A stretch of 64,000 nt of DNA. Origin: Odontesthes bonariensis. Taxonomy: Eukaryota > Chordata > Actinopteri > Atheriniformes > Atherinopsidae. The notes below the pieces were generated by a model. It saw nothing but the letters and a program-made list of their open reading frames with translations, did not search any database and had not been told where the DNA came from. The DNA is taken from NCBI RefSeq assembly GCF_027942865.1, contig NC_134516.1:25627322-25691321 (forward strand), read 5' to 3'. Positions 45,582 to 57,015 of this stretch are shown here, piece after piece (position 1 is the stretch's first letter; each line of letters opens with the position of its first letter). Position numbers and translations under genes: made by a program.

Positions 45582-46448
45582 TCATTTCTCTGCAGTGTGA
45601 CTACGTTGGTGTCTCTTTAGACTACCTAATTCAGTGAAAGTTGCCCCACACTGACCACAGCTGAAAGGCTTCTCTCCTGTATGAATATGTTGGTGTGTCT
45701 TTAGATGAGATAATCGAGTGACAGCTGCCCCACACTGACCACAGATGAAAGGTTTCTCTCCTGTGTGAATACGTTGGTGTGTCTTTAGATTAGATAATTG
45801 AGTGAAAGCTGCCCCACATTGACCACAGATGAAAGGTTTCTCTCCTGTGTGAATACGTTGGTGTGTCTTTAGATAAGATAATCTAGTGAAAGCTGCCTCA
45901 CACTGACCACAGCTGAAAGGTTTCTCTCCTGAGTGAATACGTTGGTGTGTCTTTAGACTACCTAATGCAGTGAAAGCTGCCCCACACTGGCCACAGCTGA
46001 AAGGTTTCTCTCCTGTGTGAATACGTTGGTGTGTCTTTAGATGACTTAATCTAGTGAAAGCTGCCCCACACTGACCACAGATGAAAGGTTTCTCTCCTGA
46101 GTGAATACGTTGGTGTCTCTTTAGACTATCTAATTGAGTGAAAGCTGCCCCACACTGGCCACAGCTGAAAGGTTTCTCTCCTGAGTGAATACGTTGGTGT
46201 TTCTTTAGATTAGAGAATTGAGTGAAAGCTGCCCCACACTGACCACAGCTGTATGGCTTCTCTCCTGAGTGAATACCTTGGTGTGTCTTTAGATGAGATA
46301 ATACAGTGAAAGCTGCCCCACACTGGTCACAGCTGTATGGCTTCTCTCCTGTGTGAATTCTCTGATGATACCTCAGATTTGATCGTTTGATAACTTTCCC
46401 ACAGTCCTTACAGCAGTGCCATCTGGATCCCTCTTGGGCTCTACGTTT
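45582..46448 (-). CDS. C2H2 zinc-finger protein, terminal exon with ten fingers
   Basis: The exon begins at the acceptor TGTCATTGCAG (46449-46459) and encodes 288 residues to a TAA stop: KRRAQEGSRWHCCKDCGK, then ten consecutive C2H2 fingers joined by HTGEKP/HSGEKP linkers. Fingers 2-10 share the core CGQCGAAFT and vary at the helix (for example QLDSLKRH, ALGSLKTH, ELGSLKRH), typical of a lineage-specific poly-zinc-finger DNA-binding protein. Finger 1 differs (CCKDCGKVIKRSNLRYHQ). All zinc ligands are present. Expected to bind DNA in the nucleus. The upstream exon is not adjacent; the Glu/Gln-rich exon at 53953-54510 ends in the matching phase. Finger repeats are so alike that unequal exchange within the exon is likely. 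Confidence 0.9.
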   Translation of the reverse strand, partial: KRRAQEGSRWHCCKDCGKVIKRSNLRYHQRIHTGEKPYSCDQCGAAFTVLSHLKTHQGIHSGEKPYSCGQCGAAFTQFSNLKKHQRIHSGEKPFSCGQCGAAFTQLDSLKRHQRIHSGEKPFICGQCGAAFTRLSHLKTHQRIHTGEKPFSCGQCGAAFTALGSLKTHQRIHSGEKPFSCGQCEAAFTRLSYLKTHQRIHTGEKPFICGQCGAAFTQLSNLKTHQRIHTGEKPFICGQCGAAVTRLSHLKTHQHIHTGEKPFSCGQCGATFTELGSLKRHQRSHTAEK

Positions 46449-46860
46449 CTGCAATGACAGAGAGGAAGAAGACTTAGATCCTTTTGAAGTTCACACAAAA
46501 GATTTCTCTAAGCTAACCTACGCTAACCAACATATTCTAACTGGACCTGGACAGACCGAGCCACACAGGTCTCAATATCTCAGATCAAACGTGAAAGCTG
46601 AGGGTGCGTTTATAAGTGCCCTCAGCTATCAGCACTGTGCTCTGATGTGTTCTGCACACGTTCAGCTTTTTAAGCAGTAAACTCTGGATTTTTGGTCTTT
46701 TACTAATTCTTTTTGTCATGATGAAACTCTGAATAGGAACTTGAGCTATGTGTTTTGTGTTTTATGATCATCTTCAGACAATCTTAAATCACTGCAACTC
46801 GAAAAAGGAAATCATCCTACTCTCTGATTCAGGAAAAATATTAAACAGCTGATGGGTGAG
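46449..46860. other. Putative intron of the zinc-finger gene, nothing recognised
   Basis: This follows the acceptor (on the minus strand, upstream). A GAGGAAGAAG tract lies next to it. There is no further exon that I can support. Confidence 0.4.
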
Positions 46861-46864
46861 TACA

Positions 46865-48625
46865 ATTTGAGATAAATTATAAAAGGAGCGACAAGAATAA
46901 CTTATACGTCAAATACAACAATTAATCTAATATTTACTAATAATCCTGAAAGAATCTCTAAGACTTTTAATCTATTATCAGGCCTGTCGAATCATAATTT
47001 TATCTTGTGCTCATGGAAAATTAAGATGAAGCATTTAATGGCATCCACCAGAGGTTGGGGTGTGCAAAATAATCGTCATGACGATGCATCGCGATTCTAA
47101 TTTTCGCGATCTACTGCATCGATTCTGGACGCCAAGTATCGATTATTTAAAAAAAATAAATAAAAAAAATATATTATTTTTATTTTTTATGCCTTTAATG
47201 ATAGGACACATGTAATTGATACATTTCGCTGCAAGGGATGTTTGCAATATATATATATATATATATCTACATATATACATATATATTTATAGTTTTATAA
47301 AGCCTATGCACTTTTTTTGTCTGTACTGATCAACCCTATTTTGTTATTTTAAGTTTTAAGTTTTATAAATCCTATGCACTTTTTGTGATGAATTTGTCCA
47401 GTAATAGTAATATTTGTATCCAGTAATATTTGTTTTAATGGTAATACCTCCAAAAGTTGTTTCAATAAATACAGTTATGAATTGATTTGCTTTGAGTTAT
47501 GTATCAATTGAAGACACTATCCTGATCATACACAGCCAGTCAGCCACTGGTAATGGCTGTTTTTTTTTTTTTTTTGAAAAAGGTAGGGTAGGAGATCCTG
47601 GATTTTGAGTCCAGCGAAGCTGCATTTTGAAAATACACAGGTAAAAAGTCCCAACCCTTTTCTTCACTTTCCCCCCAAAGGCACGCCTCTAGAGTAGATG
47701 AACGTGCACGAAGGTGCACGAGCGCTGTTCTGACAGCAAGCATCGATCGTTGACGTATTTAGTATTTAGTTTATGCTAACTATACTTTAATAATGCTAGG
47801 TGCTAGCCAAGCTGGCTCTAGTTTAGCTTCCTGCCAAGCTTCTGGACGCGTAATTCGTTCACGGAGCAGGGTAAGCGCACAGGGGGAAGGAGGGGGAGGG
47901 AGGAGCAGATGCAGTTTGATAGACAGCATCAGAATCCAATCATTGTGTACGGTCCGTTCACAATGATTGGATACTGTTTTTCCTAGATTGTACGTTCAAG
48001 AGGCCACTAAAACATTTCATATTTGTGTCAAAACTTTTAATTAATTGGTTGCAATGGGGGTGTGAAGAGTATTTCAAGCAATATGTAAACAAATGTTGCA
48101 GAAAAAGATCCCCTACCCTGCCTTTAAGTATGTTCAGTGAAAATATCGGAATGTATCGTAATAATTCAAGTATCGTGATGCATCGTGATGGAATCGCATC
48201 GTGGCATGTGAATTGTGATTCGAATCGAATCGTGACTTATTTGCCAATACCCACCCCTAACCAGAGGTCACCAGTTCTACTTCATACCCAAAAGCCAGCA
48301 ACAATTCCTCAATGAGGAAATCCAAAATCTAGAAGGTCTAATATTCTGGAAAATAACGACATTGATCTCTAGCTCAGATACTTTATTTAAAAAGTCAATG
48401 ATATTATAACAATTCACAAAAAAAAATTTAATCCAAGCAACATAGAAATAATCTGCCCTGGTTGAACAATGAAATTATAAAATGAATGAAAAATAGAGAT
48501 AAAGTCTTAAGGATGACCCGTAAGGTGAAAGCAGATTCTATATTGAGGCCATAAATGGGGCAAATGGTGATTAAAAGCTAATATGGAACAAAATTAATAA
48601 TATTAAACCAAACTAAAAACAAATA
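46865..48625 (+). mobile_element. LINE fragment split by a hAT element
   Basis: Left of 47056 the plus strand encodes TTINLIFTNNPERISKTFNL and LSGLSNHNFILC, the end of a LINE endonuclease. Right of 48260 it continues with FIPKSQQQFLNEEIQNL and LPWLNNEIIKMK-like pieces of the linker region. Frames are broken and no RT domain follows. The clade is probably L2/CR1-like. Confidence 0.65.
47056..48260. mobile_element. hAT element, 1.2 kb, non-autonomous, 8-bp duplication
   Basis: CCAGAGGT flanks both ends (47048-47055, 48261-48268), an 8-bp duplication diagnostic of hAT. Ends are TGGGGTGTG and ACCCACCCCTAA, followed inward by CGATGCATCG-rich subterminal sequence (47090-47140 and 48160-48230). The interior has an AT dinucleotide run (about 47250) and a T-run at 47560 but no transposase frame. 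Confidence 0.9.
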
Positions 48626-49340
48626 GTAAAATTGAGTCATTGTATTGTTGTATCGTAAAATATAAAGTTGAGTCTACTGTCACATAAACTTTGAATGAGG
48701 TCTCTGTGATGTTGTATGGCTGAGTTGTGAGGCCTCCAAAATAGGGCAGTTTTTGGCTCGTTAAGTGCTTTCAATGCATTTTCCCATTATACTGTGGGTA
48801 ATTTCAAACTTCCCTTAAAGACCTCATGACACGTGGAAAATACTGTAATATACATAAACACATAGAAAGTACACATACAAAATAGTCACTTGAAGCTGGT
48901 TTTAATCATTATGATAGAGAAATTGAGTTTGTACGGCCTTTTAAAAGTGCGATTTTTGCGATCTGCTGGCGAGCTTCCTATTAGTCCGTCACGTGACCTA
49001 TGACGTACACTCTGGAACAATCCTGACATCTGTCATAGCTAGCAATACACGTCATGGGCAATATATACCATACAATATGTGTAAATCCGGAAAAATGTGC
49101 AATATTTTATTAGTTTAAATAACTCTGTTCCATTCACTACCATATATTATTTTATATTTCATACTGTGCCTTCATTTTATTTAAATATATTTAAATTTAT
49201 TTTTAACATAGCTTTGTTTTCATTTCTGATTGTTTTATAAGCACCTTTGGAGTTGCAACCAAATTTCATTGTAATGTAAATTATAATGACAATAAAGGTG
49301 ATCACTTTAATATGACACACTTACCTTCTTATTCTCCTCA
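48626..49340. other. No gene; LINE-tail-like sequence at right
   Basis: Nothing is recognisable until about 49240-49300, where GAGTTGCAACCAAATTTCAT and TGACAATAAAGGTG resemble a common fish retroposon 3' end. Confidence 0.45.
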
Positions 49341-49344
49341 GTCT

Positions 49345-49450
49345 TTAAAATTTGGCATGCCAAGGGCATGGCGTCTTCGCCAGTTTCACACAACTCAAAG
49401 AAAAATATGATCTGCCACGGTATCCTTTCTTCCAGTACTTGAAGGTGAGG
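49345..49450 (+). mobile_element. Short Tx1/L1-like LINE fragment
   Basis: The frame reads ASFTQLKEKYDLPRYPFFQY and LKVRDFI, a conserved block downstream of the RT domain in fish L1/Tx1 ORF2. Only about 35 codons remain; it joins directly to the BEL/Pao remnant. Confidence 0.6.
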
Positions 49451-52400
49451 GATTTTATTATTACAACACTGAAAAGGAGGCGAGGACAAGCTAAAGCAGC
49501 TGTAACCAAGATGATAATGGCTGTGAATGTACAAATCCGAGAAAACAAACCTGAAGAGTTGTAAGCAGCATTGGAAAGCCTCGACCTAGCCCTCACACAA
49601 CTTCAAGAAGCACACAGATGTTATCATGATAGACTCACTGATGACATTGAGAAAGAAGAGTTTGATGCCTATGAGAAGCTTATCTTGATGAGCGTTCATG
49701 ATGTGCATAATGAGGCTCTAGCCTGGCTGCATGTCACAAACCAAAATGATTTAGTCAATGAACCTTAAGCCGACACAAATGATGAAAATTCTGTGTCAGG
49801 AGAGCTAGAGATGCTACAAGCTCTGCGAAAGAGGGAACAGGAAAACTTTGAAGTGCTGCTTCAACGCAACAAAGAGTAGTTTGAAATGGAACTCATGCAA
49901 ATGCATCACAAGGCCGAGCTAGATGCACAGATGCTACACAATGAAGAAAAGAAGCAAGCCCTGACTGCACATTTCTATTCTACATCGAGAGCTGGCAGGA
50001 TCCCTGCAATGACAAAACCGTCACTTTCACCAATATCTAGGGATTCAATATCACAATTGCTAGAGTTTTCAAGGCAGCAGTATCAAGTCCAAGTAGACTC
50101 TCTTAGGGTCCCACCAAGGGATATGGTCAAGTTTGATGGAGACCCCCTCCAGTATTGGAAGTTCATGGGGCTTTTCACCACAATGGTTAACTCGTCTACA
50201 CCAGTACACCGAAGGAAAGGCTCGAGAGGCCATAAGTCACTGCTTATACAACCCCAATCCTAGTGCGGGTAGCAAGGAGGCACTTGAGCAACTAAGAACA
50301 AGATTCAGAAATCCTCATTCCATCTCACAAGCTTGGGTAGGAAAGGTTTTGAACTTTAAGGAGATAAGAGACAATGTGCAACTCAGAGACTTCGCAGACC
50401 AACTGAGAGGCTGTGAGGATATGCTTGCTGCCATGAAGTGTGAGGAAGAACTCAGTGGTCGCCGCACATTGGTTGAGATCATTGGCAAGCTACCATCAGA
50501 TCTCAGGGCCAAATGGTTAAATAAGAACTATGAAATTACAAAAGAAGAACATCTTCTGAAACTTGACGACTTTGTCAGCTTCGTAGAGACAGAGGCTGAA
50601 AAGAGGTCTGATCCAGTCTTTGGTGGGTTAGTTAGCTATAAGAAACAGGAGAAACCAAACAATTTTACATTGACTACAAAGGGGTTCAAAAAACCTTTTC
50701 AAAACTACCCCACAAGTGTTAAGGCACTGCTGTTCAGGAGAACAAGTCTACACGTACCAAGCAACCAGCTAATCTAAAGTGTTCTGAAGTGCTCAGAGCG
50801 CCACTTCTTGAACCAGTGTCCAGCTTTCCGCTCATTAACTGAGCCAGATCGCCTCGTGTTCGTTCAGGAGAAAAACCTGTGCCAAAACTGTTTCATGATG
50901 GGGCACAACACTGAGGTCTGCACACGCTATTGGGTACGTAATGTGCCTGGCTGCGGACAGAAACATAACAAATGATTGCATCCTAACCACACGAGCAAAC
51001 AGAATACTACAGCAAGTCAGGACGCCACTGTTGACAGTAAAACTCCCCAACAAACACAACCTACCAGATCACCTAATGCCACTTGTGGATTTGCTGGAGC
51101 TGGAAATGGTAAGGTTTGCTTACCTATTGTTCCTGTTGTGGTTAGAAGCAAGGCTGGCAGCATCAGTTCTGTCACGTACGCATTACTCGATCCAGGAGCC
51201 AACACCAGTTTAGTGTCGGAAGAACTCACCAAGAAACTCAAGGTTAAGGTTAGACCTTGATACAGTAGGAGGCAGTCGAGAAGGAATATTTACTGGAAGT
51301 GTGGACCTTGAGATAGATTCACTGCACGATGGCAGCATGTACACGCTTAATGGTGCGAGAACACTAAATAAGTTAAACATAGGACTTAAGCCTGGTTTAT
51401 AGTCGGTAACGCAAGACGCAAGAAGAAACGCAAGCCCTTGCGCGGTTGCGTGTGTCACCTCAATTTTCTAAACTTCACGCAAGAAGAGACGCAAGCCTAC
51501 TACTTGAAAACGGCATACTCATCGATCTGACAGTATGCAGAGCGTTTACACACAGTGCACTTCACTCCTGTCCGAGCCGAAATCAGCCGGCCTGAAAAGC
51601 TGATTTCCCTTAAGCTATAAACTCTGTAAATATATAACTTTAGCAACATTTGAAACATTTTCAGGCGAGAAAGTTGTCGTTTAGACCCCCAAGGTGTTGA
51701 AAATCTGACAAAATACCGGCTATTTACAAGAAGAAGAAGAAGCATGAATCCAGGTGAGAGGTCCTGGCGGGGAATTTCCTTTCATCATAGTAGGCTTGTC
51801 ATTGAAAAAACCCGCTACTCCACCTACTGTCCTGGTGGTGAATCGCCACGCAGCACACGCAACCGCCGACAAAGCAAAATTAAGTATAAACGTCTCGAGC
51901 CATTAACACACGCGCAAGGGCAGTTAAAAGAAGTATAACTCAGCCTTTATCCGTCTAGCTACACCTGATGAGACGGCCAGATGGGATCACTTAGCGGACA
52001 TCCCTATTCCCAGGGTCAACTCCAAAGATGTGCACCTTGTTATTGGACAAGATCCACCATGTCTTCTGAGAGCTGAAGAATATCCTGTAGGAGGAGATAA
52101 TGACCCATATGCTACCAGAACGGTGCTTGGCTGGGCCATAAACGGACCAATTGATTACAAGGAAAGAAGGAAGGCCAGCGCCTACTTCCTCAAGTCCGAT
52201 CATAGCCTGCAAACTCAGGTGGAAAGGTTTTGGAAACTTGATGACCCCACACACAAGAACAATCTATCAATCAATGACCACAAAGTCATTAAACTGTGGA
52301 AAAAGTCATTCTCCAAAGAAGGCTCACACTATAGCGTAGACATACCTTTCAAAAGGAAACAGTGACATTACCAAACAACATCAACTTAGCAACACAGACT

Positions 52401-52606
52401 ACGATTACTGGAACGCAGACTAAGAAAGAACGTACAGTATGTGGAGGCGATGAAGTCGACCATCGACAAAGGTTATGCAGAAGAGGTCTCAGCTTCGTCA
52501 CTTGACCGCAGCGATAGCAAGATCTGGTACCTCCCACATCACCCAGTGACTCATCCCCGCAAGCCTGGAAAGGTACGTGTCGTCTTTTATTGTGCAGCTA
52601 AGCAAC
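49451..52606 (+). mobile_element. BEL/Pao LTR-retroelement fossil (internal region, broken)
   Basis: Gag-like sequence (about 49450-50780), a zinc-knuckle/protease region (about 50780-51260) and the start of the reverse transcriptase region (about 51950-52606) lie in BEL/Pao order on the plus strand. The protease region shows the DPGANTS-type active-site motif and the pol part includes VIGQDPPC and ATRTVLGWAINGP, which are BEL/Pao hallmarks. It is broken, with perhaps six to eight disruptions, lacks most of pol and shows no LTR at either end, so it cannot be dated by LTR comparison. A Harbinger MITE inserted later at 51389-51946. I judge it moderately old. Confidence 0.8.
51389..51946. mobile_element. 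Harbinger-type MITE, 558 bp, TTA duplication
   Basis: Same family as 13159-13759: starts AGCCTGGTTTATAGTCGG, ends ATAACTCAGCCT, flanked by TTA (51386-51388, 51947-51949). It lies within the BEL/Pao fossil and is therefore younger than it. Confidence 0.88.
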
Positions 52607-53030
52607 GTTCCCTCTGAGCTGCTCGCAGTCTCAGCGCACAAGAAAATCTATGCAGCGCATAAAATAAAATTCACCATAAACGTATTAATTCTGCCAATGA
52701 GACGGCTTACTTACGCTATGCAGCCAATCAGAGCATTGATGGTGCTTGCATATGTGCCCTGCCCATACGCACCGTGCAGGTTAGCTAGCTAACAGTGAGA
52801 CGCAACCCCTTATCATGGCGAAACGAACGGGCAGCGCCAGCGACACATCCACTCACCGAGCCAAAGTAAAAAAGAAATGCGGTTCTTTTAGGATGGAATG
52901 GCTGTCTGAGTGCAAACAGAAGAACAAGCGGTGAAACTGGGTCAGATTTTTTCTTTTTCGAGTGAGAAAGGTCTACTCTGCAAAACAAGGCTGCAAGCAT
53001 GACTCTCACATATAACATACTACACATCTC
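52603..53030 (+). mobile_element. hAT element 5' fragment with transposase N-terminus
   Basis: AACGTTCCCTCTGAGCTGCTC resembles the TIR of a common fish hAT (shown here as its first bases). From 52815 the frame MAKRTGSASDTSTHRAKVKK and KCGSFRMEWLSECKQKNKR matches the start of hAT-derived ZNF862/KIAA1586-like proteins, followed by a stop and a shifted frame. The rest of the transposase is absent. Confidence 0.6.
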
Positions 53031-53950
53031 ATGAACAACAAGATTTTTGTCTTTTTCATTTTAAGTGGGCCAAATCGCTTTTATTAAAAGTAAACTAATG
53101 GAAAATGCTGCTGTGATTTGATTCTTTTAATAAGCCATGTAACTGGCTATGATCCAGGGTTTTGAACAGGTGTGATGCAGGTGTGTGGCCACAGCGTGCA
53201 CATCTGATGCTGCTCACAGTGGTCCTCAGTGTGCTCAGGGAACTGGTGTGTTTGCCCAGACATGAAATATTAGAGGGAAGGCAGCTGAGTATGAAGGAGT
53301 ATCCCTCAATGACGTCCACTATTTTTGCCTCCCTTCATATCAATGCTAACAGCCACCTAGCGATAGCTGCAGCTGTTACGGTGTTTGCTGCTCGGAAGCA
53401 GGGGAGTGCTCGGTCTGCACTTCGGTCTGCACAGTTTACACAGCAGGCAGTGATACGAAGGGAGAGAAAATAGGGCCAAGCGATGTGAGCTCTGACTTTT
53501 TCTGGAGGGAGGGTTTTGTGATGCAAATATATTACTCTTTGGAACGCATATTGTTTTGGGAAGCAAAACGCTTTATTTTCGGGACCCTAGCAAACTAGCC
53601 GGACTACTTTCATCAACACCAAAACGAGGCTGGAACTCTGCTCACAGGACGCAGCAGGGGCTAAGAAGATGTTCATAAATGATGTTGCTTATATGGGATG
53701 TTATACAGCTTCATGTCAAAAGAGGTGAACTGTCCCTTTAACTTTGATGTGAATCTTTGTTTGTTCTTTAGTTTTTTGTCATGGTGTATTGTCTGTGTGT
53801 TTTTATGATACCTGCCTGAGGACAACGGATGAAATTTAGCAACTGTGCTAACTCCGGCATATTTACATGGATGCTTTGCTGATATGTTGATTAATGTGCA
53901 GAGTCCTAACCAAATAAATAAGAAATAAAATAAAAACCTCCTCCACACTG
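53031..53950. other. No gene recognised
   Basis: Unassigned sequence downstream of the Glu/Gln-rich exon on its strand. It may belong to the intron of the zinc-finger gene. Confidence 0.4.
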
Positions 53951-53952
53951 AC

Positions 53953-54510
53953 CTGTGGCCCTGTGGATCCAGAGGATGAGCCGGCTCTGTTCCTGGTGGA
54001 AGGGTTCTGCTCCTCGTTCTGCTCCTCGTTCTGCTCCTCGTTCTGCTCCAGGTTCTGCTCCAGGTTCTGCTCCAGGTTCTGCTCCTGCTTCAGCTCCTGC
54101 TTCAGCTCCTCGTTCTGCTCCTCGTTCTGCTCCTCGTTCTGCTCCTCGTTCTGCTCCTGCTTCTGCTCCAGGTTCTGCTCCAGGTTCTGCTCCAGGTTCT
54201 GCTCCAGGTTCTGCTCCTGCTTCAGCTCCTGCTTCAGCTCCTCGTTCTGCTCCTCGTTCTGCTCCTCGTTCTGCTCCTGCTTCAGCTTCTGGTTCTGCTC
54301 CTCGTTCTGCTCCTCGTTCTGCTCCTCGTTCTGCTCCTCGTTCTGCTCCTGCTTCAGCTTCTCGTTCTGCTCCTCGTTCTGCTCCTCGTTCTGCTCCTCG
54401 TTCTGCTCCTCGTTCTGCTCCTCGTTCTGCTCCTGCTTCAGCTCCTGGTTCTGCTCCTGGTTCTGCTCCTGGTTCTGCTCCTGGTTCTGCTCCTGCTTCA
54501 GCTGCTCCAT
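53953..54510 (-). CDS. Glu/Gln/Asn-rich repeat exon, possibly 5' exon of the zinc-finger gene
   Basis: From the ATG at 54510 the minus strand encodes exactly 186 codons to a donor CCACAG followed by GTCAGT (boundary at 53953): MEQLKQEQ, then about 40 four-residue repeats of EEQN, LEQN, QEQN and LKQE type, then NPSTRNRAGSSSGSTGPQ. Repeats are 12-bp units (complement of CTCCTCGTTCTG) over about 54000-54500. The charged, glutamine-rich peptide probably forms a coiled coil or low-complexity tail. The donor is phase 0, as is the acceptor of the ten-finger exon at 46448, and both lie on the minus strand, so they may splice across 7.5 kb. All other frames are open too because of the period, so coding rests on the non-repeat ends and the splice match. 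Not proven. Confidence 0.5.
54000..54500. repeat. 12-bp minisatellite (CTCCTCGTTCTG)
   Basis: About 40 tandem 12-mers of CTCCTCGTTCTG, CTCCAGGTTCTG, CTCCTGCTTCAG and CTCCTGGTTCTG, in blocks that are themselves repeated. It forms most of the Glu/Gln/Asn-rich exon. Confidence 0.95.
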
Positions 54511-54775
54511 TCTGGTCTGCACAGTTTTTAACCATTCAGTCACATTCCATTAAACTCATTACTGTGCTTTTTATTTAAATCCCTGTGAACTTTAAAATGC
54601 TTCTTTAAAGACCCACTAAGGTGACAGTTCAAAATATTTGTAGCTTTTTGATCAAATTCAGAAAAAAAATTTAATAACTCTGTAGAGCGACACCCACTGT
54701 GTGCAATAGTCCATAAATCTCATCTGAGTCAGTGGAACACCATCAACTTAAATCATTTTACTACATTAAGACAAT

Positions 54776-55684
54776 AGCCGCTTTCGGACAGAGCCGTTCT
54801 AAGAACACAGTTATTATCAGAACTGTCCTACTCGAATTTCGTTCTGATAATAACTGCGTCCTTCCCCAGCGGAGCTGTTTCAGTCTGCATTCGCACATGA
54901 GTCGGGACTGATGTGCCGCGCGCAGCCGTCTGCGTGACGTGTTAGCCGTTAGTCGTTTAGCGCCACATTCAACAACAAAACAAAACAAAACCTGGTAAAA
55001 ATAAGGAGAGAAGAAAAACACAACAAAGAAGCTAATATGGAGAGCTAGGAGGCCACCGTGTTCATGGTCTGCATGATGGTAATATTAATCATGGACAATC
55101 ACATCAGGCGTCTAATATCGAGGCTGGAAGAGCTCACAGATACTGCTTTTCGACCAGGGCCGTGCCGGTGCTGGTGCTGGTGCTGGTGCCCAGCAACTTC
55201 GCGGAGCCGACGGTGCCGGGTTTTTTGGGCACCGGCACCAGTCGTGTATTGGTCGAAAAGCATAGAACCGGTGCTGGGCACGGCACCAGCACCGGCACCG
55301 CGTTGGTCGAAACGAGCTGAGAGAGAGTCAGGAGACGATACTTTTTCATTTCATGAAGGAAGAAAGGAGAGCAGAGCGACGCAGACAAATGAGACCAGTG
55401 TAAGTTTAACTTATTAAACACCCGCAAGTTGTGTCCGTTTCCTATGAGGAAACATTTCAGCCGTGATAGCATGACATGGGGCGTAGCTACCGACCACCAC
55501 ACACCTCCGTCAGATGCGTTCTATAGAACTATGAAAAGACCCGACCTCGGAGAAGGAGCTAAATAGTTATAGGAACTAAGGGAGAAAGCCCCGAGTTCCT
55601 GTATGTCCGAACACGGGAGAAAACGGCCCCGCGGATTAAAAGGTTATTAGAACTGCCAAAGGTTCCTACAGTCCGAAAGCGGCT
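54776..55684. mobile_element. AGCCGCTTTCGG-family TIR transposon, inverted copy
   Basis: It begins AGCCGCTTTCGGAC and ends GTCCGAAAGCGGCT and is a reverse-oriented homologue of 11145-11857, longer by one nested insert at about 55143-55313. Clear target duplication is not seen. Confidence 0.85.
55143..55313. mobile_element. Small nested TIR element (~170 bp)
   Basis: Absent from the copy at 11145-11857. Ends are TGCTTTTCGACCAGGGC and GCGTTGGTCGAAACGA, near-complementary, with GGTGCTGGTGC repeats inside. GAGCTCACAGA before and GAGCTGAGAGA after may be an 8- to 11-bp target duplication that has diverged, which would suit hAT. Confidence 0.65.
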
Positions 55685-55726
55685 ATCGATCCTGTTTGAG
55701 GAAAAGGTCCCAATATCATCCTAAAT

Positions 55727-56512
55727 AAGGCCCGACCGATTATCGGCCCCACCGATATATCGGGCCAATATTTAGCATTTTGGGGATATCGGCATTGGCC
55801 ATACTTTCCATGAATTTCCTCCGATAAGTTCATATAATTTTCACAACAAATTTTGCAGCCGTTTGGTTCTGAACGCGTCTTCTGCTCTCGCTCTCACCAC
55901 TTTGAGTTCATGAGCATTGCCCCGCCCGTCACAGCATCGGATTTGTTTGGCACGCGGAATACAACCAATCAACACGCAAGGCTGCGAACGGTTTCAAGGC
56001 GGCCGTGGCGAAAGTAGAATTAAGTTTTGGCCATTCGCCGCGTTTCAAACATCTGGAGTAACATCTTGTTACGGGTAGCCAGACAGGCTGTCACACCACC
56101 ACCAAGTAGCTAGCAGGCTTTCGCTAACAACCATGGTGTTAGGTGAACAACTTCATGAAGCCGTACGCGACGCGACTCAGATGGTTCATTGTAAAGTTGT
56201 ACAGGGATGTTTATATTTATTTTACTGTTTAAAAATGCTATAAGCAGCTCCCTACACTTGCTTTTTAGTTCTCAGTCAGTTCATTTTCTATTACTTCTTA
56301 ATATAAAAATAGCATATATTCAAGTATTCTCGTGGCAGGGAGTGATTTATTTTTTTATTGATAATTATGTATATTATTATTTTATTTTATAAGTTATGTT
56401 TGGCTTTATTTTACAAATGCTGCTGGCAGCTCCCTGCACTTTTCATTTTTACTATTAAAAAGACTTAATGGATATGAAAGTTTGTGTCAGGGCATGCTAT
56501 ATTTAATTTATT
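55727..56512. mobile_element. hAT-like element fragment
   Basis: GGCCCGACCGATTATCGGCC at the left is a common fish hAT end (GCCCGACCGATATATCGG class). No transposase frame and no right end were found. Confidence 0.55.
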
Positions 56513-57015
56513 GTAGGGCTGCACGATTATGGAAAAAAATCATAATCACGATTATTTGGATCATAATTGAAATCAAGATTATTAATCACGATTATGGAAC
56601 AACGATAAACAACTGAATTTTATTGCACTTCTTTCCAAAAAAACAAAACAATTTTCAGTGCAGAATGTAATTTAAAATTCCGAAATGAAATCTAGCTAAA
56701 AATGTACTATGTAAGGAATAAACAAAATAAAACTGAAATGCAATTATTATTGCACAGTCTTTGCACAACACCTGCTTTTGTTGGACATCGCTCGCCCTGA
56801 ATCTGAAGTAGCTCCACACAGCCGAAATTGAGCCCCTTCGAGGGATGAGCTCGTCCTTCTCACCAGAGAGACCGGCTGTGGGCTTACCTTCTGCCGCAGC
56901 TTCAGCTTGGCTCTCGGTCATTTATATCATCCTCACCACCAGTTTTGTCTTCCCTTATATCACTACTACTCTGCTCTCACCACTTGAACTGGACACCACT
57001 GCTGGCTGCACTAGT
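56513..57015 (-). mobile_element. hAT element fragment with BED-finger transposase N-terminus
   Basis: TAGGGCTGCACGATTATGGA at 56515 is a well-known fish hAT end. On the minus strand 56921-56757 encodes MTESQAEAAAEGKPTAGLSG, ELIPRRGSISAVWSYFRF and VQQKQVLCKDC, the start of a ZBED1-like transposase with the first half of its BED zinc finger. The remainder is missing. Confidence 0.7.

Noticed and set aside
49451-52606. A complete, recent LTR retroelement
   Set aside because: No LTRs, most of pol absent and several breaks; treated as a fossil.
53906-54578. Alternative frames through the 12-bp array (AERG, SAPR and CSSF repeats)
   Set aside because: All frames stay open by periodicity. Only the Glu/Gln/Asn frame has sensible non-repeat ends and a splice donor.
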